A stretch of 47,560 bases of DNA from Streptomyces sp. ISL-66. Its GTDB lineage: Bacteria; Actinomycetota; Actinomycetes; Streptomycetales; Streptomycetaceae. The notes under the pieces are model-generated. The model worked only from the letters and a program-made list of their open reading frames with translations. It made no database searches and was not told where the DNA came from. The stretch lies in NCBI RefSeq assembly GCF_018614135.1, contig NZ_JAGGOW010000030.1, positions 1 through 47,560 on the forward strand, in the 5' to 3' direction. The translations under genes and the position numbers were made by a program. Below, in pieces: positions 1 to 8,262 of this stretch (position 1 is its first letter; every line of letters starts with the position of its first letter).

Positions 1-2
1 TG

Positions 3-179
3 GACTCCAGACAGGACCTAGGAGCGCTACTTCTTGGTCGGTGGGACAAAGCCGACGCCCACAACCGAGGCGCCCGCCGCGCCACCGCTGCAGTCTTCCG
101 CCGGTACGCACTGAAACTGGCAGGAGAGCCGTACGACTCCACCGTCGCCGACATCGAGGCCCACTACCTCGTTGACTGA
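3..179 (+). CDS. C-terminal end of an unrecognised protein (truncated by window edge)
   Basis: An open frame runs in from the left edge and stops with TGA at 177-179, leaving the last 58 residues (ends EAHYLVD). The piece is rich in Arg and Ala and has no motif I recognise. Codon use is normal for a Streptomyces gene, with G or C at most third positions, and that is the main reason to accept it. It ends about 190 bp before the first tRNA-like attachment scar, so it may belong to the chromosome or element to the left. Function unknown. Confidence 0.45.
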   Translation, partial: DSRQDLGALLLGRWDKADAHNRGARRATAAVFRRYALKLAGEPYDSTVADIEAHYLVD

Positions 180-365
180 CAAACGCACGGAGGGCCTGCA
201 ACCTCTGACGGTTGCGGGCCCTCATCGCGCTGCTCAGGTCCCGATTCATCCAGCGGCGCGTGCCACAACGTGCCAGTAGCAGCGGTAAACATCGGGCAAC
301 GAGGGGCCGGATGAGGCATCCGCGAAGGTCCCGCCAATACGTGTCTTCGCAGGTCAGCACCCATA

Positions 366-470
366 GACATGGTCAAGTGCCGGGTGATTCCCAAGCTTAT
401 AGCGCGGGTTCGATTCCCGTCATCCGCTCTTGAGAGAAGGCCCAGGTCAGCGACCTAGGCCTTCGTCGTT
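366..470 (+). repeat. tRNA-Gly 3'-end remnant plus terminator, copy 1 (candidate att scar)
   Basis: The stretch from an anticodon-loop-like TTCCCAA at 388 through a T-arm (GGTTCGATTCCCG) to the acceptor strand CATCCGC at 421-427 reads as the 3' part of a tRNA-Gly(CCC). No matching 5' acceptor strand (GCGGATG) lies upstream and the anticodon stem does not pair, so this is not an intact tRNA. A hairpin follows with 12-bp arms at 437-448 and 452-463 and one mismatch. The whole unit recurs at 22159-22260 with a few differences. Actinobacterial integrases often use the tRNA 3' half as attachment core. I infer an att scar. Confidence 0.7.
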
Positions 471-914
471 GTCCGGACATGCCGAGTCACGCTCCTGTGC
501 GGATTCGCACTCGCCACGTCGCAGGCGGACGGTCAATCAGCCACTTGGAAAAACAACTTGGCGGGGGGCGGACTGCGAGCCCGCCCCCGCGACTCAGCTG
601 ATGATCACCAATGGCTACCGGTCCAACGACCCGCCCCTGCCCGAACCCTCGAGGCCGGGCGGCGTCGCCTCCGATGGGGAGGTCGACGTGGGCGTCGGGG
701 AGCGCCCAGGCCGGACTGGCCCTGTTGGCGGCCGACCCGCCACCACACGCCGCCCTCGCGCGGTGGGCCGACCTCTCCGTCGACGTCTTCGTCACCCATT
801 CCTGGTCACCAAACTCGGCCTGGCCACCGCGATGCAGTGGACCGCGTCGGCTTCGAGACGCTGCACACCTACACCGGACCCATGCAACCTGTTTCTTGCT
901 CCCGCATCGCTCTC
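471..914. other. No supportable gene
   Basis: Several overlapping frames are open on both strands but none has convincing codon use, a ribosome binding site or a recognisable motif. The stretch lies between the tRNA-like scar and a leftward gene, and I take it as decayed accessory DNA. Confidence 0.4.
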
Positions 915-1385
915 CTACGACCGGGGAAATGATCCTTGCGTCGTTCGCTCCGATGCGGGTCCAGAGATTGGGATTCGCGGATCATCGATGTCGACGGCGA
1001 TCTCGAACCCCGAGGCCGAACTAAAGGTAGCGACGTTTTCGGACAGCCGAATCCGATCAAATGGATTGGATTCCATAAAGAACATCGCCCAGATCAGCGC
1101 ACGGTCGACAGTCAAACGTGCAATGAACCCCTCCGAACCGTACGAACCCTCGCCGCCCCACAGCAGCCCCTTCTCTCCCAGGTCTACGGCGGCAAGCCCA
1201 TCGACCGAAGACACCCAAGACGGATCGCTTTCCAGCATCTCATTGAGGCCAAAGGGGGCGAGCACCGTGAAAACCCTCGGTGCGGCGCGGTCGAGGGCGA
1301 CATCGTAAGAGTGCCCGTCGGCGTAGTGGAGGGCATCCTTGATGGGAAGCTCAAAGTCTTCCCACAGGCTTTCGATCGTGGTCAT
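915..1385 (-). CDS. Hypothetical protein, possible immunity protein for the adjacent rhs tip
   Basis: This 156-residue acidic protein starts at an ATG with a weak GGGAAG-like site upstream. It has no signal peptide or membrane segment. Its composition (many Asp and Glu, several aromatic residues, predicted mixed alpha/beta) and its place directly downstream on the same strand of a broken rhs C-terminal toxin piece (stop at 1461) are what one expects of a cytosolic immunity protein. That role is inferred from position only; I recognise no family. It seems intact although its presumed toxin is broken, a common outcome because losing immunity first is costly. Confidence 0.5.
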   Translation of the reverse strand: MTTIESLWEDFELPIKDALHYADGHSYDVALDRAAPRVFTVLAPFGLNEMLESDPSWVSSVDGLAAVDLGEKGLLWGGEGSYGSEGFIARLTVDRALIWAMFFMESNPFDRIRLSENVATFSSASGFEIAVDIDDPRIPISGPASERTTQGSFPRS

Positions 1386-1460
1386 CTATTCTTACACTTC
1401 CCGTTGCGGACGTGCTCTGGCCTCTCCTGGAGTCCAGTCGGGGGAACTGGCTCACCTAGT

Positions 1461-2100
1461 TCATTTCTGTTCCGCGAAGAATTTCATGCGCCTTTTGAAT
1501 TGATCCGCCCAGGTCCGTCCGGTCGTCGAATCAGGGTGAACCGCGTTCGGGTCGACGCGCTCGATGATTACCGGCCTACCCTTCGCGCGCCGCGTCAAGC
1601 CTTCGGTTGTCGTACGACACCAGCTGACCGTCTACTTCCATGACCTTCAACGCTGTACCGGGGCGTCGCCAATCCCACTCACCGGAGCACATCTTCTCCA
1701 CGTAGTCGTCGGCGATACGGTGCGTTGGGAGAAGTTTATTTCGTCCGGGTTGGCCCATTCCGGCTCACCGGCAAGCCCCAGGCGGTCAGCCCAGCTATGG
1801 GGGTTACGAACATACGCCACTGCGTTGGGCCGGAACCAACCCGAGCGGGTCCGGTGTGGTGTAGCGGGCGGTTTCGGGGTCGTAGTGCCGGAAGTAGTTG
1901 TAGTGGAGGCCGGTTTCCTCGTCCGCGTACTGGCCGGGAAAGCGGAGCGGGCAGTCCACCCCATCCCCTGAAGCGGGGAGGGGCGTGCCCCCAGAGGGTG
2001 GTGCGGGATTGCCAGGCAACAGTGCCGTCGGAAGTGACCAGTTCGATGGGCGTGCCAACCAGGTCCGTGACGATCGTTTCACGGTACTCCGCGTGCCCGC
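1461..2100 (-). pseudogene. Frameshifted C-terminal tip of an RHS-repeat toxin
   Basis: Reading leftward, pieces of one RHS protein appear in three frames. First comes TDLVGTPIELVTSDG with AWQSRTTLWG, then the core-closing motif FPGQYADEETGLHYNYFRHY with DPETARYTTPDPLGL, then NAVAYVRNPHSWADRLGLAG. A C-terminal domain follows in which VEVDGQ..SYDNRRLDAARE is interrupted by a stop at 1576; with one shift it continues PVIIERVDPNAVHPDSTTG to a stop at 1461. The last part resembles the small ParB/nuclease-like domains at the end of RHS toxins. At least three indels break it, and all the upstream YD-repeat region is missing, so it is dead or a recombination donor. Confidence 0.8.
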
Positions 2101-2297
2101 AGTGATACTCACGGCCGCACGCCCCGGAACTCCCGACGGAACCGGAAAACACCTGGTCAGAACCGTCTTCCGGGACCGCAGACCGGAGTAGGGTGAAGGA
2201 ACCGGGAGTGTTTCGTACGCCCGCTCCCACGCGGACGTCGTTTCCGGCGATCAAGGCACCGGGCCCTTCTCGGACGGCCTGGAGACGGGTCCGCGTC

Positions 2298-2873
2298 ATG
2301 ACAGCGACCACTGACCGCGCCACGTCCCGCGTCCTGTCTCCCACTCTCCCGGCGCGCCTGTCGCTCACGCCGAGGACCACGCTCGCCGGCCAGCTGGACG
2401 GAGCATGGTGGCCACGCTCCCGTGACCTCGAAGCCGAGCTTCCGGCGCTCGCCGACGCGTTGGACGAACCCTGGGGACGCATCACTCGTGTCACGGTGAA
2501 CCCCACCCGCTGGCCCGTCATCCCGCACACGGTGCCTGTCGCCGGGCACACCCTGCACGTGGGCTGGTTCGCCGAACAGGACCCCGACAAGCTGATCCTG
2601 CTCTCCGGCACCGTCGGCCGTTGGGACCTGCTGGTGATCCCGCCCGAAACCGCACCCGCCGCCGCGGCCCGGCTGATGACCGCCGCCGCGATCCCGGGAA
2701 GCGTCCTCACCGCCCGCGCGCTGATGGCCGCCGAAGCCGTCATCGGCGGTGGAATGCGGGACGCCCGGAGCCGCGTAGAAGACTGGGAGAGCGAAGGCGG
2801 GGCGTGCATGTCGCCCTTCGGGAACCTCGTTGGGCGACGCTCCCTGCCCCTGCCCGGGAACACCTGGAGGTGA
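2298..2873 (+). CDS. DUF5994 family protein
   Basis: The 191-residue product matches DUF5994 as I know it: an opening RLSLTPRTTLAGQLDGAWWP, then WGRITRVTVNPTRWPV, then a hydrophobic strand DKLILLSGTVGRWDLLVIPP, and a C-terminal helix. I chose the ATG at 2298 because a GAGACGGG site precedes it and the family match begins soon after; a longer frame reaches 2193 but looks non-coding. The protein has no known biochemical role. It is soluble and begins a rightward run of four small genes ending at 3783, probably one transcript. The last 50 residues are not conserved in my recollection of the family. Confidence 0.75.
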   Translation: MTATTDRATSRVLSPTLPARLSLTPRTTLAGQLDGAWWPRSRDLEAELPALADALDEPWGRITRVTVNPTRWPVIPHTVPVAGHTLHVGWFAEQDPDKLILLSGTVGRWDLLVIPPETAPAAAARLMTAAAIPGSVLTARALMAAEAVIGGGMRDARSRVEDWESEGGACMSPFGNLVGRRSLPLPGNTWR

Positions 2874-2878
2874 GGAGC

Positions 2879-3109
2879 GTGGAGATCATCGTCCTCATCG
2901 CGGCGATCATCCTCGTGACCGGTATCGGAATGCACCTGATCCACCTGCTCAACGCCCAGCCCGACGCACGGATCGCGGCCTACCACTTCAACGACGCCCT
3001 GCCGGTCGTCGGCCGACGAAGCAGGAAGCATCACTGGCGGGCGCCAGAAGCCCCCGGTCAGCCGGCCGGCACCAGTCGTCGAGCCCACCGCACGGATGCC
3101 GACCGGTGA
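2879..3109 (+). CDS. Small single-pass membrane protein
   Basis: This 76-residue frame begins at GTG 2879, which follows a GGAGGTGAGG ribosome binding site overlapping the end of the DUF5994 gene. The N-terminal 22 residues (VEIIVLIAAIILVTGIGMHL) form one membrane helix, and the rest is a basic, Arg- and His-rich cytosolic tail. There is no recognisable domain. Close spacing suggests translational coupling with the gene before it. Confidence 0.55.
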   Translation: MEIIVLIAAIILVTGIGMHLIHLLNAQPDARIAAYHFNDALPVVGRRSRKHHWRAPEAPGQPAGTSRRAHRTDADR

Positions 3110-3203
3110 GGGACAGACCTTCCTCTGACCAGGGGCAGCGGGCGGGACGCGATGGCGTCCCACCCGCCGACTTCTCACCTCGCCCCGAAGGGATCACGTC
3201 ATC

Positions 3204-3470
3204 TTGAAGCGCACCCAGACAGAGATGCTGCCGTCGGTCGGACACGCCGAAGTCCGCATCATCGCGGCCTCCCCCGAAGCCGCCCGCGCGGTCGCCGAGG
3301 TGTTGCGCCGCTGTTTCGCCGGCATGGAACAGCGCAGCTACCCCGCCTCGGACGGCGGCACCCGGCTCCACCTCACGGTGGACACGGAATCCGCGGCCGG
3401 ACCCGCCCGCTCCTGGCTGACCGCCAGCAGATCTCCCGCCGGCACCGGCGCCCACACCGACGAGGTCTGA
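3204..3470 (+). CDS. Conserved hypothetical protein
   Basis: The 88-residue product opens at TTG 3204 (MKRTQTEMLPSVGHAEVRII), with a GAAGGGA stretch as the only Shine-Dalgarno candidate. The middle reads as a beta-alpha-beta unit (AEVRIIAASPEAARAVAEVL, then a strand ending in RLHLTVDTE), and the tail is disordered. I recall similar short proteins beside DUF5994 genes in Streptomyces but know no function. Third-position GC and the absence of alternatives support it as real. Confidence 0.6.
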   Translation: MKRTQTEMLPSVGHAEVRIIAASPEAARAVAEVLRRCFAGMEQRSYPASDGGTRLHLTVDTESAAGPARSWLTASRSPAGTGAHTDEV

Positions 3471-3510
3471 CCGGAGCCGGCTCCCGCCCCCCGCACGAGA
3501 GGACGCGGCC

Positions 3511-3783
3511 ATGGCGACACTGCGCGAGCGCAAGACCTACCGCGAACAGGTTCTGCGGATCCTGTACGAAGCCATCGAAGGCAATCGTCTTCTCGGAATC
3601 ACCGGGGCCAAGCTGGAAAGCGACCTCCACATACCGGAGCAGGATCTCGCCGCCGCCTGCACCTACCTGGCAGGCGAGGGCCTGATCACCGTCGACTGGG
3701 AGCCGGGCAACACACCCGCGATGGTCACCCTCACGCACGAGGGAATCCGGCGCATGGAGACCGAGGAGGAAGAGAGCGGCTGA
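3511..3783 (+). CDS. Small winged-helix-like protein
   Basis: The ATG at 3511 follows a GAGAGGACG site. The 90-residue product has three helices and a turn (REQVLRILYEAIEGN, then ITGAKLESDLHIPEQDLAAA, then YLAGEGLITVDWEPG) followed by a strand pair (MVTLTHEGIRRME). This is the layout of a short winged-helix domain of the type found in PadR-like or archaeal-style regulators. DNA binding is inferred from the fold pattern only. It ends 20 bp before the convergent phosphatase gene. Confidence 0.6.
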   Translation: MATLRERKTYREQVLRILYEAIEGNRLLGITGAKLESDLHIPEQDLAAACTYLAGEGLITVDWEPGNTPAMVTLTHEGIRRMETEEEESG

Positions 3784-3803
3784 GCCCGGTCCTTCAGAAC
3801 CGG

Positions 3804-4328
3804 TCAGGGGTTCGCGCCACGGGGTACGACCATCTCGGTCAGCCGGGCGGCACCCGGTTCGAGGGACGACCAGGGCCCTGGCACGCGCAGCACGGCGATC
3901 GCGGACGTCGGGAATTTCGAACGGGTCTGCTCCAGCGCGTAGCCGTCCGCCTCACCGGCCAGCAACAGAACCAGCTCCTGTACGCCGGGGTTGTGCCCGA
4001 TCAGCATCAGCGTCCGCACCTGCGCGGGGATCTCCCGTACGACCCCGAGCAACTCCCCTGCGCTCGCCCCGTAGAGGCGTGCCTCGTGAATCACCGGCAC
4101 GGTGACGCCGAGCTCGACCGCGACGAGGTCCCACGTCTGGCGGGCGCGAAGGGCGGAGGAGCACGCGACGAGGTCGGCAACGCAGTCGGCCTCGCGCAGC
4201 CAGCGGCCGGCCGCAGGGGCGTCCCAGCGGCCGCGCGGGGCGAGTGGCCGCTCGGAGTCGGCCACGTCCGGCCAGGCGGACTTGGCGTGCCGCACGACGA
4301 CCAGGCGCCGGGCGTTGCCCGAAGTCAT
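3804..4328 (-). CDS. SixA-like histidine phosphatase family protein
   Basis: The 174-residue product is a short member of the histidine phosphatase (phosphoglycerate mutase-like) superfamily. The signature RHAKS lies at residues 13-17 with the phospho-accepting His14. The conserved arginine region is SSALRARQT (about 58-65), an acidic residue falls in HEARLYGAS (about 81-89), and the second catalytic His112 lies in LIGHNPGVQEL. SixA removes phosphate from His in phosphorelay proteins; actinobacterial relatives are of unknown substrate. The ATG overlaps the stop of the upstream CysRS-like gene (ATGA at 4325-4328), so the two are translationally coupled. Confidence 0.85.
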   Translation of the reverse strand: MTSGNARRLVVVRHAKSAWPDVADSERPLAPRGRWDAPAAGRWLREADCVADLVACSSALRARQTWDLVAVELGVTVPVIHEARLYGASAGELLGVVREIPAQVRTLMLIGHNPGVQELVLLLAGEADGYALEQTRSKFPTSAIAVLRVPGPWSSLEPGAARLTEMVVPRGANP

Positions 4329-5155
4329 GGCGTCGCCGGGTGCTGGTGGCCCACCTCGCGCGCGAGGTCCAACCCGAGGACGCGGTCGAGAAAGGCGAAC
4401 GTCTCGAACTTGGCTCCGGCCGGCACGTCGGCGCGCCTCGCCACGCTGACCAGCAGGTCCAGAACAGCAGGGACACCGAGATCATCGGCGAGCGCGGCAT
4501 GAGCCTGTCGCAGCACATCGGCAGGGATCGGCCTGGACGGCTCCTGCGCCCAGTCGGCCACCTGCTGCCGCCAGTACCGCAGCGTCCGCCGCGCCTCGGC
4601 GAGCGCTGCGCTGCTGACCGTGACCGGCGTGCGGTAGCAGTGGCCGAGCAACAGCATCCTCACAGCCAGCGGATCGGCCCCCTCCGGGGCGAATTCGTCC
4701 AGGAGGCCCGAGGTGAGGCGATGGCCACGGCCTGGGGCGCCCCCGTCCGGGGGTGCCGGCCTGACCTGGCCCACGTCGATCCAGGCCCCGCCGACGGCGT
4801 CCTGGGCGGCGGCGCCGTGAGCGAGCAGGTGCACGTCAGCAGCCGCACAGAACGTCTCGGTCAGATGGTGGACACCGACGGTGGCGGGCGGGTGGATGCC
4901 GAGAGCGGACATGGCGCGATCGAGTGCCTGGGCTTGCTCATGAGGCAGGTCCGGTGTGGTGAGGACCGTGAGGGACTCCAGGCCATGCAGCTCCGCGGCA
5001 CGCGCCAGTACGTCACCGACCAGGGGCGCCCGCAGGTGCACCGTGCCGACCCCGGCGTCGGAGGCCGACAGGTGGACGCAGATGCGCAGCAGGTGACGGT
5101 GCCCGGAGGGGATCTCCACGAAACGGCCGGTGCGGGTGTCGGCGATACGCAGCAT
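4325..5155 (-). CDS. Cysteinyl-tRNA-synthetase-like protein lacking catalytic signatures
   Basis: The 276-residue product follows the layout of the second half of class I cysteinyl-tRNA synthetase. DPLAVRMLLLGHCYRTPVTV matches the stem-contact region after KMSKS, and the next 90 residues match the anticodon-side helical domain. The N-terminal half has Rossmann-like features (RICVHLSASDAG, RAPLVGDVLARAAEL, then LTVLTTPDLP), but I find neither HIGH nor KMSKS, and no Cys/His zinc set. It is therefore unlikely to charge tRNA. I chose ATG 5155 because the similarity starts there. The overlap with the phosphatase gene suggests a shared, still unknown job. Confidence 0.62.
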   Translation of the reverse strand: MLRIADTRTGRFVEIPSGHRHLLRICVHLSASDAGVGTVHLRAPLVGDVLARAAELHGLESLTVLTTPDLPHEQAQALDRAMSALGIHPPATVGVHHLTETFCAAADVHLLAHGAAAQDAVGGAWIDVGQVRPAPPDGGAPGRGHRLTSGLLDEFAPEGADPLAVRMLLLGHCYRTPVTVSSAALAEARRTLRYWRQQVADWAQEPSRPIPADVLRQAHAALADDLGVPAVLDLLVSVARRADVPAGAKFETFAFLDRVLGLDLAREVGHQHPATP

Positions 5156-5686
5156 GATGCGGAGGCTAGTCGTGCAAACCCCCGGTACCGGGGAGGACCT
5201 GACCACGACGCCGACGTTTGTCATTCGCTGCTTTCAATAGTTCCTGGTCGGTGTGCACCGTACGACCCGGAGTCCGCGAGCCCGGCACTGGCGCATACAG
5301 CCCCGAACTGCTCGAACTGCCCCATAGCCGTACCATTGGATTCGGGTCGAACACTCTCACGTGCTACGACCCGGAAGGGCGGCCTCGGCGGCGTGAATGC
5401 GTCGGGGCCGTTGCGGGACCCGCCGCCGCCATGACTGGCCGCTGAGTTCCCTCCCCAGGCGATGAGCCGGAAGGTTGCGTCAAGCCTCACGGGTTCGGGA
5501 GCCAAGACGCAACCATTGAGGCAAGGACGTGCCGCACGACCCAGACCAACGGACGCGTGCCCCATCCGTTTCTGCGGCGCCCTGTGGGGCGGCACGTCAT
5601 GGGGACAGCAGCGGCACGGCTACCAGTGGGCGCACACCGCCGACTCCGGCCGCGGCACGCCCCGCCTCCCCACGAACAGCGAGCCC
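5156..5686. other. Mostly non-coding; upstream region of toxin gene
   Basis: It holds the presumed leftward promoter of the CysRS-like gene, though I cannot fix its hexamers. An open frame from 5462 leads into the RNase A-like toxin, but its first 75 codons look non-coding. I see no remnant I can name, so the start of the original toxin gene was probably deleted here. Confidence 0.4.
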
Positions 5687-6646
5687 GTGCTGTCCGTACT
5701 GAAGGACACGGCCGACAACATGGCCACCATCCTGCGCGAGTACGCGGAAGCCGCGGTCGATCTGAACCGCGACGTCAATGACGAGCTCGAGCGCGCCATG
5801 CTGAAGGCCGCCAAGGAGATCGTCGAGGACCTGGCCAAGCCCAAGGACCCCAAGAACATCCTCGGCACGGTCACTTCCGCCCTCGGCAAGGGGGTGGGCC
5901 TGATCCTCTCGTTCGACGTCAAGACCGTACTGAACATCGACACGGCCGAGCTGAACCGGATCGTCGACACGTACACCGGCATTCTCGGGGGCCTGACCAC
6001 CCGCATGGAGGCGCTGAAGGGCCCGCTGGACGAGGCGTACCTGAGCGCCCCCAAGTTCGAGGCCGGCGTGGCCCGTGCGCACGGCTTCGGCATGCGGTCC
6101 CTGGAAGAGTTCAAGGACTCGCAGATCTGGCTGAAGATCGACTCGAACGGGAACTACGACCTGAACCTCGGCGCCAACGAGTATTCGGCGGACGGCCACT
6201 CGCTGGACAAGCACGTCGGCAAGACGGACGAGCAGCTGGCGCAGCGCCTGCGTGACCAGCAGTCGAACGGCCCGACGCAGGCATGGCCGTACGGCAAGCC
6301 GATGCCGAGCGGCTCCTCCGCCTTCCCGAACTACCGGCGGGCGGAGGACCTGACCGAGTACAACCTCAACAACAACAAGGCCGCCATCGAGGCGTGGATC
6401 AAAGGGCCACCACCGGCGGCCGACGGCGACGTCAAGGCGTTCTACGCGACGGCACCCAACGGCGAGACCAGCGGCCGCAGCGTGAGCAAGCAGCCGGTGG
6501 ACCCGAACGACCCGCTGTCCGGGTACAAGCAGGGTGGGCTCGGTGCCAAGGCGTACGACGTGAACGGCATCGACACGCGCATCAAGTACGACAGCAGCCG
6601 CAACCCGCCCTTCACCGTCATGACGTCGATGCCCTCGAAGTCCTAG
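5687..6646 (+). CDS. RNase A-like polymorphic toxin, probably N-terminally truncated
   Basis: From GTG 5687 the product has 319 residues. Residues 1-165 are helical and lack a secretion signal (EYAEAAVDLNRDVNDELERA, then LNIDTAELNRIVDTYTGIL). About 165-319 looks like the bacterial RNase A-like domain of CdiA-CT/RHS toxins: the opening HSLDKHVGKT holds the presumed catalytic His176, then a central segment RRAEDLTEYNLNNNKAAIEA and the end GIDTRIKYDSSRNPPFTV. Such domains cut RNA of competing cells after delivery. No good ribosome binding site precedes GTG 5687 or ATG 5720, and delivery domains are absent, so the 5' end may be lost. A 139-bp piece of it recurs at 15049-15187. Confidence 0.7.
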   Translation: MLSVLKDTADNMATILREYAEAAVDLNRDVNDELERAMLKAAKEIVEDLAKPKDPKNILGTVTSALGKGVGLILSFDVKTVLNIDTAELNRIVDTYTGILGGLTTRMEALKGPLDEAYLSAPKFEAGVARAHGFGMRSLEEFKDSQIWLKIDSNGNYDLNLGANEYSADGHSLDKHVGKTDEQLAQRLRDQQSNGPTQAWPYGKPMPSGSSAFPNYRRAEDLTEYNLNNNKAAIEAWIKGPPPAADGDVKAFYATAPNGETSGRSVSKQPVDPNDPLSGYKQGGLGAKAYDVNGIDTRIKYDSSRNPPFTVMTSMPSKS

Positions 6647-6673
6647 CGGCCCGCCGAGAAAGGCCAGCACCAC

Positions 6674-7236
6674 ATGCACGTCGACCAGACGTCCTGGGAA
6701 ACCGCGGTACGCCACCTCTACGAGGACGCGTACCCGTACGACGCCACGGGCCCGCGCCTCCACGAGGACTGGATCCACGACCTCCTCGCACTGATGGCCC
6801 GGGTCCCGGACCCCCGGGGCTGGGCCGGTCTCGACGACGCGGCGCAAGACCCGCAACGTGAGGGGTACCCCACCTACCCCTTCAAAGTCCACCCCCCCCG
6901 GAGTACGTGGCCGTACGGCTCCGTGAGATCGACCGGGACAGTGCCGAAACCCTGCTGCTGGCCCTCACGGACGACTGCTGCACCCTGTCCAACCTGAGAC
7001 GGTTCACGGAGACCGAGGAGGAACTGCGCACGATGGCACGCACGATCCTCGCGCGTTACGGGGACACCGCCACCTATCACACCAACGTCGACAGGCCCGG
7101 ACCCGTCCCCGGAACCCTCGACTTCACAGCATCGAACTGGGGGTACAGCCCGCTGAGCTTCTACTCGGAGGACTGCGGCTTGATCGTCGTCTCGGACTCC
7201 GAAGTGGGCATGTTCTGGAATTTCTCCGACTATTGA
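6674..7236 (+). pseudogene. Probable immunity gene of the RNase A-like toxin, frameshifted at a C8 run
   Basis: An ATG at 6674 opens a frame (MHVDQTSWETAVRHLYEDAY) that reads well to KVHPP at 6897 and then becomes non-coding. The -1 frame takes over at the same place (EYVAVRLREIDRDSAETLLL) and ends naturally in GMFWNFSDY at 7236. Together they give about 187 residues of an acidic soluble protein. The switch falls on eight cytosines at 6892-6899; nine would restore the frame. The position directly after the toxin, with 27 bp between, suggests immunity. A sequencing error in the homopolymer is possible, as is real slippage. Confidence 0.7.
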
Positions 7237-7293
7237 TCCGCCCGCCCGCCGACATGACCGCGGCTGCCGCGCGCGGACTGACAGGATCTCCCC

Positions 7294-7593
7294 GTGCTCA
7301 CCCGTTCCGCTTCCTATCCCGACCGGGAGACCGCCCAATGGGCCACCCAGCAGGTGGTGACCGCCAACGAGCAGGCCATCCACCGCTGGCTCGCCCAGAA
7401 CACCCGGGCCCGCCTCACCGTCGAGGCCGCCTGGCCCTCCCGGGAGGAGCCCGTGGGCAGGCTCCAGCTGGAAGCCGACCTGCTGGCCGGGCACGGGCCC
7501 GTCGACGTCCGGGCGGCGCGCGTCGTGCTGCGCCGCGAACCGTCGAGCCCGCACGGCTTCGTCGTCCGCACGACCGTCCCGTTCTACCTGTAG
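7294..7593 (+). CDS. C-terminal fragment of a second RNase A-like toxin domain
   Basis: The 99-residue frame from GTG 7294 resembles the latter part of bacterial RNase A-like toxin domains: ASYPDRETAQWATQQVVTAN with NEQAIHRWLAQNT, then the strand VRAARVVLRREPS and the terminal HGFVVRTTVPFYL. The opening segment that carries the first catalytic His (DKHVG in the toxin at 5687) is missing, so the piece should be inactive alone. Only a weak AGGA lies before the start. Its neighbour downstream is a CdiI-type immunity gene, so this is a displaced toxin tip with its cognate immunity gene, as in the orphan arrays found behind CDI and RHS loci. Confidence 0.65.
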   Translation: MLTRSASYPDRETAQWATQQVVTANEQAIHRWLAQNTRARLTVEAAWPSREEPVGRLQLEADLLAGHGPVDVRAARVVLRREPSSPHGFVVRTTVPFYL

Positions 7594-7606
7594 GGGCCGC
7601 ACGCAC

Positions 7607-8262
7607 ATGTCCATGAAGCCCCTCGAACACGACCGCCGGTACGGCGAGCTGGACCAGGTGATGCGCGCCTACCTGGGGCAGCCCGCCGACGACACCCCGG
7701 AGCGGCGCAGCCGCGCGCTGGAGGCGTACCTCCGGCACACATGGCACACCCGCCCTCGGCCATCGCGGAGGCGGAGCGCCAGCTGCGCGAGTACAGCCGC
7801 AACCCTCCGGGCCGGATCCGGCAGGGCCTGGGCGAGTTCTACGCGATCCCCGACACCGGGATGCCCCAGTCGGAGATCGGCGACTGGCTGATCGTGCTGG
7901 CCGACCATCTGAAGCAGAGCATCGAGGCAGGCGACGTACCGGAACCGTCGTCCCCGCAGACGCATTGGGAGTGGCACGCGCGCTTTCCGGAGACCGCGCA
8001 GTTGCTCGGCGGCTGGTTCTCGCAGGACATCGTCGACGAGTTCCCCGATCACGACGCCGCCGTCGCCGACTACGCCGGCACCACCCACCCCCACGTGGTC
8101 GCGCGCCTCGTCGGTGAACTCCACGAGCTGCTCGCCCTCCCCTTGGACGAGGGGGACTACGCACTGGCAGCCGCCGAACTCGGCATGGAGGTCGGCCCGC
8201 CAGAGCCGTTCTCCCACGGCGCCTGGTTCCAGTCGCTGGCGACGACGCTGTCCAGTATCTGA
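7607..8262 (+). pseudogene. CdiI-type contact-dependent inhibition immunity protein, frameshifted
   Basis: The ATG at 7607 opens MSMKPLEHDRRYGELDQVMR and the frame stays coding to HTWHT at about 7750. The family then continues in the -1 frame (SAIAEAERQLREY, then GEFYAIPDTGMPQSEIGDWL) to the stop at 8262. The combined ~217-residue protein fits the contact-dependent growth inhibition immunity family that pairs with RNase A-like toxins. One missing C near 7750 explains the break. Translation from ATG 7741 could still give a 173-residue product lacking the first 45 residues. It sits 13 bp after the toxin tip. Confidence 0.72.

Noticed and set aside
362..430. Functional tRNA-Gly gene at copy 1, or at 22159 (copy 2)
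   Set aside because: The 5' acceptor strand and D-arm are missing and the anticodon stem does not pair in either copy, so these are remnants.
1736..3178. Minus-strand open frame of 480 codons
   Set aside because: Only its last part, around 1980-2100, has RHS similarity; the rest is a shadow of the DUF5994 and following rightward genes.
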